In this document: piece by piece, positions 18,104 through 25,571 of the stretch
How the letters are laid out: each line of letters starts with the position of its first letter
Position numbering within the stretch: position 1 is the first letter of the stretch
Assembly: GCA_942493035.1 (NCBI GenBank)
Contig: OW818666.1
Location: 2,852,001 to 2,916,000 of the forward strand
Length of the DNA stretch: 64,000 bases
Origin: WRGT01 sp942493035
Lineage (GTDB): Bacteria; Spirochaetota; UBA4802; UBA5550
Direction of reading: 5' to 3'
Translations under genes and position numbers: made by a program
Notes under the pieces: generated by a model
Told to the model about the DNA's origin: nothing
The model's database searches: none
Seen by the model: the letters and a program-made list of their open reading frames with translations, nothing else

Positions 18104-19684
18104 CTATACCCCCTCCCCTGTCATTGAAATCTTTCTTACTCCGGCTTTCTTCATATATTCGAGTTTATTAATTGCATCTACAAACGAGAAGATACCTGCA
18201 ACTGAAATATCTATGCTCATTCCATTTCCGAAAACTTTAAGTATTGTTCCATTGTACTCCTCTTCTGCAGTGACTGAGACTTCACATAGCGCGTCAGATC
18301 CGCCTGTAATCGCAACGAGATTAAATGCCTTGATGTAAGCTTTAGTTCCGGTTATCTTTTTGACCGCATTTACTCCGGCATCAACCCCTCCGTTTCCATT
18401 GGCAACCTCGAATATCTCTTCGCTGTTGTTTTCATGATCCTTGAGATTTACAAGAGCCATTGGCGGAGAGAACAAGCCTGTTGATATCTGCACATTTGAA
18501 ACAGTATATCTCCACTTATGATCCATCTTGTGTAGAACTTCTCCGATGATTGCAATCAGATCCTCTTCGAAAATCTCTTTCTTTCTGTCGGCGATACATT
18601 TGAATCGTGTAAAGAATGAATCGAGTTCATCCTGCTTCAGTTCGTATCCAAGATCTTTCAAGCGGTCAAGCACGGCATGTCTTCCCGAGTGTTTTCCAAG
18701 AACAAGTTTGGATTTGGTAATCCCCACATCTTCCGGACGCATTATTTCGTAAGTCTGGGCATGTTTAAGTACTCCATCCTGATGAATACCGGACTCATGT
18801 GCAAAGGCATTATCACCGACAATCGCCTTATTCGGCTGAACAGCCACACCGGTAATATTTGAAAGCAATTTACTCGATGGAATAATCAGCTTTGTATTTA
18901 TATCAGTATACACGTTTAGTATATCGCTTCTGGTTTTAATAGCCATAACGAGCTCTTCCATGGCAGTATTACCGGCTCTCTCACCTATTCCGTTTACTGT
19001 GCACTCAACCTGACGCGCGCCAGCCTGGATTGCCGAGATAGAATTGGCAACAGCAAGTCCAAGGTCATTGTGGCAGTGTACTGCAATGATCGCTTCGTTT
19101 ATATTTTTAACATTATCATAAAGATAACGGATTAGACTGAAATATTCATCCGGGATGGTGTACCCCACTGTATCGGGAATGTTTACAGTCTTAGCACCCG
19201 CTTCAATTACCGCCTGCACCATATCTGCCAGATATTTTCTGTCGCTTCTGGTTGCATCCATTGCCGAGAACTCTACATTCTTTGTAAATGTAGATGCAAG
19301 TTTAACCGCATCAACAGCAGTTCTTAAAACTTCATCTCTGGTCTTCTTCAGCTGATACTCAATATGAATATCCGAGCTGGAGATGAATGTATGTATCCGG
19401 GGATTCACCGCTTTTTCAAGAGCTCTCGCAGCAGCTTCAATATCCTTCGCCCCGGCCCTTGCTAATCCGGCTACCTGAACACGCTTAACCTTCTCGGCAA
19501 TAAGGCTTACAGCTTCAAAATCGCCGTCAGATATTACCGGGAATCCAGCTTCGATAATATCTACTCCAAGCCGTTCCAGCTGATCTGCAAAAATCAGCTT
19601 CTCCTCCATATTCATACTGAAACCGGGAGACTGCTCTCCATCTCTCAGAGTTGTGTCAAAAATATAAATTTTATCGCCGTTCAT
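18104..19684 (-). CDS. leuA: 2-isopropylmalate synthase
   Basis: Catalyses condensation of acetyl-CoA with 2-oxoisovalerate, the first committed step of leucine synthesis. The 526-residue length is that of the bacterial LeuA1 type with a C-terminal regulatory (leucine-binding) domain. Conserved elements are FDTTLRDGEQSPG, ATRSDR, HCHNDLGLA (metal His pair) and GIGERAGN. A longer frame begins at 19723, but GGAG lies 7 nt before the ATG at 19684, and the extra codons run into the terminator hairpin. No leuB, leuC or leuD follows; the gene ends near a G+C-rich inverted repeat. Control is by the attenuator directly upstream, and probably also by allosteric leucine feedback. Confidence 0.96.
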   Translation of the reverse strand: MNGDKIYIFDTTLRDGEQSPGFSMNMEEKLIFADQLERLGVDIIEAGFPVISDGDFEAVSLIAEKVKRVQVAGLARAGAKDIEAAARALEKAVNPRIHTFISSSDIHIEYQLKKTRDEVLRTAVDAVKLASTFTKNVEFSAMDATRSDRKYLADMVQAVIEAGAKTVNIPDTVGYTIPDEYFSLIRYLYDNVKNINEAIIAVHCHNDLGLAVANSISAIQAGARQVECTVNGIGERAGNTAMEELVMAIKTRSDILNVYTDINTKLIIPSSKLLSNITGVAVQPNKAIVGDNAFAHESGIHQDGVLKHAQTYEIMRPEDVGITKSKLVLGKHSGRHAVLDRLKDLGYELKQDELDSFFTRFKCIADRKKEIFEEDLIAIIGEVLHKMDHKWRYTVSNVQISTGLFSPPMALVNLKDHENNSEEIFEVANGNGGVDAGVNAVKKITGTKAYIKAFNLVAITGGSDALCEVSVTAEEEYNGTILKVFGNGMSIDISVAGIFSFVDAINKLEYMKKAGVRKISMTGEGV

Positions 19685-19703
19685 AATATAACTCCATATT
19701 CTA

Positions 19704-19743
19704 TAAATTAAAAAGGCCGTCACTTGGTTTTCGTGACGGCCTT
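19704..19743 (-). terminator. Attenuator terminator hairpin in the leuA leader
   Basis: On the minus strand an 11-bp perfect stem (AAGGCCGTCAC and GTGACGGCCTT, arms at 19733-19743 and 19713-19723) closes a 9-nt loop and is followed by TTTTTAATTT. It lies 20-60 bp upstream of the leuA start and downstream of the Leu-rich leader ORF, so it must act inside the leuA transcript. Confidence 0.9.
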
Positions 19744-19769
19744 CTAAAATTGCTTATTATCAGTAGACA

Positions 19770-19847
19770 TCACGAATTATCGCCGGCTTTAAGCAGGCTA
19801 AGAAGAAGGAGACCGAGTAATAAATTTTTCTGCTTTCGTGATTTCAT
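19770..19847 (-). CDS. leuL: Leucine-rich leader peptide of the leuA attenuator, 25 residues
   Basis: Reads MKSRKQKNLLLGLLLLSLLK and then AGDNS before TGA. Nine of eleven consecutive residues (9-19) are Leu, using TTA, CTC, CTT and CTG codons. The sequence TTCGTGA, which spans the stop codon (19770-19776), is complementary both to TCACGAA near the peptide start (19835-19841) and to the 5' arm of the terminator with its loop edge (19727-19733). These give the 1:2, 2:3 and 3:4 pairings of a classical attenuator. A ribosome stalled at Leu codons for lack of charged tRNA-Leu would free segment 2 to form the antiterminator. Symbol given by function. Confidence 0.88.
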   Translation of the reverse strand: MKSRKQKNLLLGLLLLSLLKAGDNS

Positions 19848-19863
19848 TTTTTTCTCTTTTTTA

Positions 19864-19892
19864 CTTTTAAAATTCCCACATGAAGTTGTCAA
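19864..19892 (-). promoter_or_regulatory. Promoter of the leu leader/leuA transcript
   Basis: Minus-strand TTGACA (19892-19887, perfect -35) is followed after 17 bp by TAAAAG (19869-19864). Transcription would start about 10 nt upstream of the leader ATG. Confidence 0.7.
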
Positions 19893-19904
19893 TAAATTTT
19901 TTAG

Positions 19905-19989
19905 TATCTACTCATAAACGGTGATGAAATTGCTCTCTGCCGCGCCAAAGCGCGGCAGAGATAAAATACCACCGGTTTTTGTGCAGTCA
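19905..19989. repeat. Palindromic intergenic element, opposite orientation
   Basis: Begins TATCTACTCATAAACGG and ends ACCGGTTTTTGTGCAGTCA, with a CTGCCGCGCC/GCGCGGCAG core. It is about 85 bp, two short of the standard length. A second hairpin (CCGCCGCC/GGCGGCGG) follows directly at 19996-20014. It lies just upstream of the leu promoter. Confidence 0.8.
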
Positions 19990-20077
19990 CTGACCCCGCC
20001 GCCCTGGCGGCGGAAAAATATTTTACAAGTAAGGCTTAACTTAACAAAGTTAAGTAATTTACTTATGAATTAAATTT

Positions 20078-21823
20078 TTAAAGTTTATTAAACCGGCTTT
20101 CAAAACCGCTTTTATAGATCTTAACTCCAAGCTTGTTCTGCTGTTCAATAATCTCCTGCAGAATATCCGGAGTAGTAAGCGGATTAATTGTAATTGCACG
20201 GAGAACAACACAATACTGATAAAAGTACTGAGGACAGTCCAGCATCGTTCTCGATACAAAGCTGTCATCCTCCTCCCTTATTGCTTTATGAAGTTCGGTA
20301 TTAAGGTCATTAAGAGCCATATTAATCTGCTCAATTTTACGGAGATACTTTACCTTCACAAGATCATTCTGCGGATTACTCAGCTCTTCATTTTCAAGCT
20401 TAATCATCAGCTTACCCAGCTTCTCTTTTACTTTTTTAGGAATAAATCTGTAGTTAAAAATAAACAGTTCCGGCTGATTCATAGATTCAAAATTGCAGTG
20501 CATCTCAATAAGGCCGCGAAGAACAGATGTAAGCTGAAAGGCGTGATCAAATATAAGTTTAAAACCGTCACGGCCGAATATTTTAATTGTGGCCCAGGGC
20601 TTAAGTGACGCAAAGGGACGTGAACCCTCCAGCGAATGTCTCCCCAGATCCATTGAATCGGGTCTTATAATATAATTGGAATAGTGCTGTATTGCGCGGA
20701 GCTCAGTTCCGTTTCTGAAAAAAACCATTCCCAATGATGGAGGAGCATAAAGAAGTTTATGAGCATCCACTGTAACTGAATCGGCATTTTCGATACCTGC
20801 AAAAAGATACCTGTACTCATCTGCAAGTAAAACTGATCCGCCCCACGCGGCATCAACATGAAAAAATATCTTATACTTTTTTGCGATCAATCCCATCTCT
20901 TTAAGATTATCAATATTTCCTGTCTCGGTTGTACCGGCAATCCCCACCATTGCAATAATTTTAGTTTTAGGCCCGCCATTTTTATTAGCTGCTTCAATCT
21001 CCATAATTGTCTTTTCAAGCTTTATCAGATCTATTTTATTTTTAGAATCAACTGGAATTTTTATAACATTCTGATTTCCGATACCGATTGATCTTCCAAC
21101 CTTATCAATAGAATAATGCCCTCTCTTTGATACAAGAATAACAGCTCTGTCTATGCCATAATGTTTATACGCTTCATAAAGTCCGGCTTCTCTTATCCCG
21201 GGGAATTTCCCGTCAGGACCGAGAGCTATATTTCGCGCAGTCATAAGCGCGGTGAGATTAGCCATAGTTCCGTCAAGGACCATATTTCCTAATACAGTAT
21301 CTCTGTTCTGAATATTATTTTTATAAAATTTAGGTGAACGGTTGAAGATAACGCGGTGCATCCATGCTAAAAACTGTTTTTCAAGAAATGTTGAGGCTTT
21401 AGCAGACTCTATCTTCACCTGGTTCTGATTGAGCGCTGCAATGATCATTTCAAGAAGCACAACAAAATACGGCACTGCGCTTGTCATATGACCTATATAG
21501 TATGGATTACCGACTTTAACTGAATGCGATATAACATTGGTTTTTATTTCATAGAGAACATTTTTTAAAAGATGGGGCGATACAGGTACATCTGTTTTAG
21601 AAAATAATTTGGCCAGGTCCGGGAGAAGAATAGAGCTGTGAATCCCACCTTTCTCTGCAAAAAAATTATGTATAAGATCAAGGAGTTCGTTACCGAATTC
21701 ATTAAATTTATCAGCTGAATCAGGCATTATAAAAAGCTTTCTGATCTGCTCCATATCTACAGGGATCTCCTCCCTGATTTTATACTGCTTTGTGTTTGAA
21801 TACATATTATATAATGCCTTCAT
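20078..21823 (-). CDS. panP: PLP-dependent aspartate 1-decarboxylase, PanP type
   Basis: A group II pyridoxal-phosphate decarboxylase of 581 residues. Motifs are LDGTMANLTALMTARN, RGHYSIDK, the cofactor-contacting HVDAAWGG, and VDAHKLLYAPPSLG, whose Lys should form the Schiff base. The later block HYSNYIIRP...DLGRHSLEGSRP matches the PanP subgroup. PanP makes beta-alanine for pantothenate and coenzyme A in bacteria lacking PanD. Glutamate-decarboxylase activity is the alternative. The frame extends to 21838, but GGAGAG precedes the ATG at 21823. Its closeness to two CoA-transferase genes is suggestive but they are on the opposite strand. Confidence 0.8.
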   Translation of the reverse strand: MKALYNMYSNTKQYKIREEIPVDMEQIRKLFIMPDSADKFNEFGNELLDLIHNFFAEKGGIHSSILLPDLAKLFSKTDVPVSPHLLKNVLYEIKTNVISHSVKVGNPYYIGHMTSAVPYFVVLLEMIIAALNQNQVKIESAKASTFLEKQFLAWMHRVIFNRSPKFYKNNIQNRDTVLGNMVLDGTMANLTALMTARNIALGPDGKFPGIREAGLYEAYKHYGIDRAVILVSKRGHYSIDKVGRSIGIGNQNVIKIPVDSKNKIDLIKLEKTIMEIEAANKNGGPKTKIIAMVGIAGTTETGNIDNLKEMGLIAKKYKIFFHVDAAWGGSVLLADEYRYLFAGIENADSVTVDAHKLLYAPPSLGMVFFRNGTELRAIQHYSNYIIRPDSMDLGRHSLEGSRPFASLKPWATIKIFGRDGFKLIFDHAFQLTSVLRGLIEMHCNFESMNQPELFIFNYRFIPKKVKEKLGKLMIKLENEELSNPQNDLVKVKYLRKIEQINMALNDLNTELHKAIREEDDSFVSRTMLDCPQYFYQYCVVLRAITINPLTTPDILQEIIEQQNKLGVKIYKSGFESRFNKL

Positions 21824-21987
21824 AATATAACTCTCCATAAATTACCGGACAATAATTATCCACTGCGACATGACACAATAGAAGCATTATCTCCTGAAAC
21901 TCAGGTCAGTTATCTTAAATTTTGGTCAGTTAATTTGTTAATTTTTTTTTTACAAGATATTTTTCAAAAATCATATTTAAATGAAAG

Positions 21988-22074
21988 TACCTGCTCAAAA
22001 ACCGGTGGTATTTTATCTCCGCCGCGCCAGTGGCGCGGCGGAGAATAATTTTTCCACCAGTTTATGAATAGATA
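21988..22074. repeat. 87-bp palindromic element
   Basis: Starts TACCTGCTCAAAAACCGGTG, has the core CTCCGCCGCGCC/GGCGCGGCGGAG, and ends CACCAGTTTATGAATAGATA. It is one of the least decayed cores. It lies between the start of the PanP-type gene and the first CoA-transferase promoter. The rest of 21824-22264 has no gene. Confidence 0.88.
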
Positions 22075-22264
22075 TAAATGAAATTTTGACAGAAGTTGAG
22101 ATATTCAGTTTTATTATGTGGATTGTGTTTTTTCAGGAACTGTGTTCACATACGATATAACTTTCAATTTCACTACTGCCGGTAAAATAATAATACAAAT
22201 AGCACACTAAATGTCAGATTATTTAATCAAAATCAAAAAAATGCACAAATAAAAGTAAATATTT

Positions 22265-22293
22265 TTGACATTTAATAAGATCCATAATAGAAT
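22265..22293 (+). promoter_or_regulatory. Promoter of the first CoA-transferase gene
   Basis: TTGACA (22265-22270), 17 bp, TAGAAT (22288-22293). The -35 and the following TTTAATAAGAT are identical to the promoter of the paralogue at 25190. The predicted leader is about 300 nt long. Confidence 0.75.
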
Positions 22294-22350
22294 TGTACCA
22301 CTTAATTTAAAAAAAATATAGAAAACTTATCGAATTGGCAGTATATTAAG

Positions 22351-22436
22351 TAAGTAATCATAAACCGGCAATAAATTGCTCTCCGCTTTGCCAAAAACGC
22401 GGCGGATACAAAATCCCTCCGGTTTATTAAAAATTA
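22351..22436. repeat. Palindromic element inside the CoA-transferase leader
   Basis: Begins TAAGTAATCATAAACCGG and ends CGGTTTATTAAAAATTA, with a degenerate CTCCGC/GCGGCGGA core, 86 bp. It lies between the promoter and the start codon, so it should be transcribed as part of the 5' leader. Confidence 0.75.
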
Positions 22437-22606
22437 CGTTTTCCAATTCGGTCAGTAAAAAAATCAGATCAAATTAAACAGTACTATTAATAACCGGGTT
22501 TCATAAAATTTATTTCTACGCATGATGAGAATGCGGGATATAGCTACATGAGCTTTACCCGTTTTATGCATTAGTACAACTAAAACAAAACATTACGGGG
22601 TGAATA

Positions 22607-24772
22607 ATGAACGGAAAAACAGGCGTAATTACCAGCGACGTGAAAAAAAGCGTAGATGATGTTCTCGATTACATGGGTAACGACATCAATTTCGCAATGA
22701 CTCTCGCTCTGGGAAAACCTATTTTATTTATTAACGAACTTTACAGAAGGGCTAAGGAAGATTCATCAATAAAACTAAATATAGTCACCGCTCTCGCTCT
22801 GGAGCGCCCTAGAATGAAAAGTGAAATAGAAAGAAGATTCATGGGTCCCCTCGTAGACAGAGTCTTCGAAGGAACACCGGAATTCGATTATATGCATGAT
22901 TTCCGATCGGGCAAACTCCCTAAAAATGTAGGCATATATGAGTTTTTCAACAAAGCCGGCGGATATATGCAGACACCGGAAGCACAACGTAACCACCTTA
23001 ACTCAAACTACACACACGTTGTTCGAGATGCAATGGACTTCGGATGTAATGTTTTCGGACAGCTGATCGGCGGCCAGAAAATCAACGGAAAGATGATGTA
23101 CTCAATGGGATGCAATACCGACATCTGCATTGAAGCTATTGACGAAATGCATAAAATACGAGAAAAAGGCGGAAAAGTCGCGATAATCGGAGAGGTCAAC
23201 ACGCAGATGCCTTTCATGTACGGCGATGCTGTATATGATGGAAGCCACTACGACATACTCCTGCAGGGTCCGGAATTCAACTACCCGCTATTCGGACCTC
23301 CAAAGGATTCGGTAAATCTTAAAGATCACGCAATTGGATTATACGTCAGTACTCTTGTGAAAGATGGAGGAACGCTTCAGGTCGGCATCGGGGCTCTTGG
23401 AGATGCAATTGCTTCGGGACTCAACATGAGACAGAATGAAAACGAAGAATACAACAAGGTCCTCAGAGAGACGGGTATAGCTGAAAAATATAAAAATATT
23501 ATAGCAAAACTCGGCGGAACAGAAAAATTTGAACAGGGTCTTTACGGATCATCGGAGATGTTTGTTGATGCATTTATGCAGCTCTACAAGTGCGGAGTAC
23601 TCAAGCGTAAAGTGTATGACAATATTCCAATCATGAAACTGATCAATGCGGGTAAACTCTCAACAAATAAAATACCGGCAAACATTATTGAACTTCTGCT
23701 GAAAGAGGAAGGAATTCACCCCCAGATATCCGAGAAAGAATTTAAGATGCTCTCTGAATACGGCATCTTTAAAGAAACTGTAAAATTCAAAGACGGTGTA
23801 CTCACAGACGGAACAACTAAAGTAACAGCCGACTTCTCTGCCGCTAAAAACCTGGAAGCTGTAAAAACATTTATCGGAAAAGAACTGAAGCATGGAAAAG
23901 TAATTCTTGGCGCATTCTTCATCGGACCCCGCGCTTTCTACAATGCTCTTAACGAAATGAGCGAAGAGGAGAGAATGCAGTTTGGAATGTCAGGCGTTCA
24001 TAAAGTTAATCAGCTGTATGGAGATGAAGAACTTCGCGCACTCCAGAGAAAAGACGGCAGATTTGTTAATGCCGGAATGATGGCCAATGCATTCGGCGCC
24101 ATTACATCAGATCAGCTGGATGACGGAAGAGTTGTAAGTGGAATCGGCGGACAGTACAATTTCGTTTCAATGGCACACGCCCTTCCCGACGGCAGACTCA
24201 TTATGATGGTTAGAAGCACAAGAAACGAAAAGGGTAAAGTTAAATCAAATATAATGTACAACTACGGGCACTGTTCAATTCCCAAGCACCTTCGTGATAT
24301 TCTTGTAACTGAGTATGGTATTGCAGATATCCGCGGCTTGCCCGATTCTAAAATTATTGAAGAAATTCTGAAAGTAACCGATTCGCGTTTTCAGGACGAT
24401 ATTATCAAGGAAGCAAAACTGAATGGGAAGCTTGCTCCCGATTTTGAACTTGCCCAGGAGTACAGACAGAACACTCCTCAAAGACTCGAATCTATGATTA
24501 AACCGTTTCAGGCCGATGGACATTTTGTGGCTTTCCCATTCGGAACTGATTTCACAGCAGAAGAGATTGCAATCGGCGGTTCTCTGAAAGCCCTCACTGC
24601 AAAAAAGAAGCCTGCAATTATTAAAGGGCTTATTGCCGAGATGTTTAAATCTATTCCGTCTCATGCTGAACCCTTCTTAAAAAGAATGCAGCTTGATAAA
24701 CCGAAAACACGTAAAGAAAAACTGATGCGTAAAATTGTACTCTCTGCAATGAGAGCAAACGGCAGAATTTAA
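22607..24772 (+). CDS. Acetyl-CoA hydrolase/CoA-transferase family protein (copy 1)
   Basis: A 721-residue protein of the acetyl-CoA hydrolase/transferase class. VGIGALGDAIASGL is the CoA-site Gly loop. GLYGSSEMFVD places E317 where class I enzymes carry the Glu that forms the acyl-CoA anhydride. SGIGGQYNFVSMAHAL, RSTR and TEYGIADIRG mark the C-terminal catalytic half. It is far longer than the usual 430-500-residue enzymes, with about 150 extra N-terminal residues and an insert in the middle. The acyl substrate is unknown. GGGGTG precedes the ATG. A paralogue of exactly equal length lies 800 bp downstream, also separately promoted. Confidence 0.88.
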   Translation: MNGKTGVITSDVKKSVDDVLDYMGNDINFAMTLALGKPILFINELYRRAKEDSSIKLNIVTALALERPRMKSEIERRFMGPLVDRVFEGTPEFDYMHDFRSGKLPKNVGIYEFFNKAGGYMQTPEAQRNHLNSNYTHVVRDAMDFGCNVFGQLIGGQKINGKMMYSMGCNTDICIEAIDEMHKIREKGGKVAIIGEVNTQMPFMYGDAVYDGSHYDILLQGPEFNYPLFGPPKDSVNLKDHAIGLYVSTLVKDGGTLQVGIGALGDAIASGLNMRQNENEEYNKVLRETGIAEKYKNIIAKLGGTEKFEQGLYGSSEMFVDAFMQLYKCGVLKRKVYDNIPIMKLINAGKLSTNKIPANIIELLLKEEGIHPQISEKEFKMLSEYGIFKETVKFKDGVLTDGTTKVTADFSAAKNLEAVKTFIGKELKHGKVILGAFFIGPRAFYNALNEMSEEERMQFGMSGVHKVNQLYGDEELRALQRKDGRFVNAGMMANAFGAITSDQLDDGRVVSGIGGQYNFVSMAHALPDGRLIMMVRSTRNEKGKVKSNIMYNYGHCSIPKHLRDILVTEYGIADIRGLPDSKIIEEILKVTDSRFQDDIIKEAKLNGKLAPDFELAQEYRQNTPQRLESMIKPFQADGHFVAFPFGTDFTAEEIAIGGSLKALTAKKKPAIIKGLIAEMFKSIPSHAEPFLKRMQLDKPKTRKEKLMRKIVLSAMRANGRI

Positions 24773-24783
24773 ATCCTCCGCCA

Positions 24784-24820
24784 GAAATTAAGCCTGCCCT
24801 TTCGGGGCAGGCTTAATTTC
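24784..24820 (+). terminator. Strong hairpin terminator after CoA-transferase copy 1
   Basis: A perfect 16-bp stem (GAAATTAAGCCTGCCC and its complement) with a 5-nt loop begins 12 bp after the stop codon and is followed by TCATAATTC. Confidence 0.85.
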
Positions 24821-24873
24821 TCATAATTCATCTATAGGAGAGTTCTAAAAACTCAATATTTAATGGGGTAAAG

Positions 24874-24973
24874 GCCAGCCTTTTTTCGACATCCTATCGG
24901 TGCTGGCAGGCGATCATCGTGTTCGCTCGGGCGTAGCCCCTTTCTAAGCCCCGCAGGGCTCCCTGCGGTCACG
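24874..24973. repeat. G+C-rich multi-hairpin element
   Basis: About 100 bp of markedly higher G+C than its surroundings. It contains GCCAGC/GCTGGC (24874-24879 with 24902-24907), GGGC/GCCC near 24930, and a perfect CCGCAGGG/CCCTGCGG hairpin (24951-24968). It does not match the 87-bp family. It may be another intergenic repeat or a structured RNA; no ORF is present. Confidence 0.5.
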
Positions 24974-25189
24974 GAAACGGAGTTTTGGGACCGCCCTATA
25001 ATAATAAACAGTTCAATTTAAACAAAAAATCACTTAAAAGTGTCAAATGTATTTTTTTGCGAACTTTATTCTCAACAGTATTTATACACTTTTTCCAATG
25101 TAGTGTACAAATAATATACACAAATAACGCATCAACGATCAGATTTTTAAATAAAAATCTAAAATAAATATAAACAAACATAATTATTT

Positions 25190-25218
25190 TTGACATTTAA
25201 TAAGATATACTTTATAAT
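25190..25218 (+). promoter_or_regulatory. Perfect-consensus promoter of the second CoA-transferase gene
   Basis: TTGACA (25190-25195), exactly 17 bp, then TATAAT (25213-25218): a full sigma-70 consensus with optimal spacing. The start codon of the gene is about 345 nt further on. Confidence 0.88.
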
Positions 25219-25257
25219 TGTTTCACCATTTTAAAATGGCGGATTGAGCAGACTTAA

Positions 25258-25398
25258 ATGGCAGATGGAATTGATTATATCGTAGAAAAAACAGATATAT
25301 GCTTAAACCACGCCGTAAAAAATTTTAACGCTCACAGAATCAAAAATATACAGATGCATAATGTAAATAGTCCGGTTCAAAACTTAATCAACAGATAA
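25258..25398 (+). CDS. Possible small upstream ORF, 46 residues
   Basis: An ATG-to-TAA frame (MADGIDYIVEKTD and onward to NLINR) starts about 32 nt after the predicted transcript start in the long leader of CoA-transferase copy 2. The ribosome-binding site is poor, and the sequence resembles nothing I know. The first gene's leader has no equivalent ORF. It could be a leader peptide or chance. Confidence 0.25.
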   Translation: MADGIDYIVEKTDICLNHAVKNFNAHRIKNIQMHNVNSPVQNLINR

Positions 25399-25571
25399 AA
25401 CTCATAAGCTGATAGTGAGAAGCTATAAAGCAGGGTAATGTAATAAAAAATCACTGCCATGTTTCCGGCAAATGCTGTCACAACCGACTGCATCGTCAGT
25501 GAGCTGAATTTATCAAGGACGTCTTATTCTAAAGCTGTACACTTACTAAAATTAAAATTACGGGGTAAATA

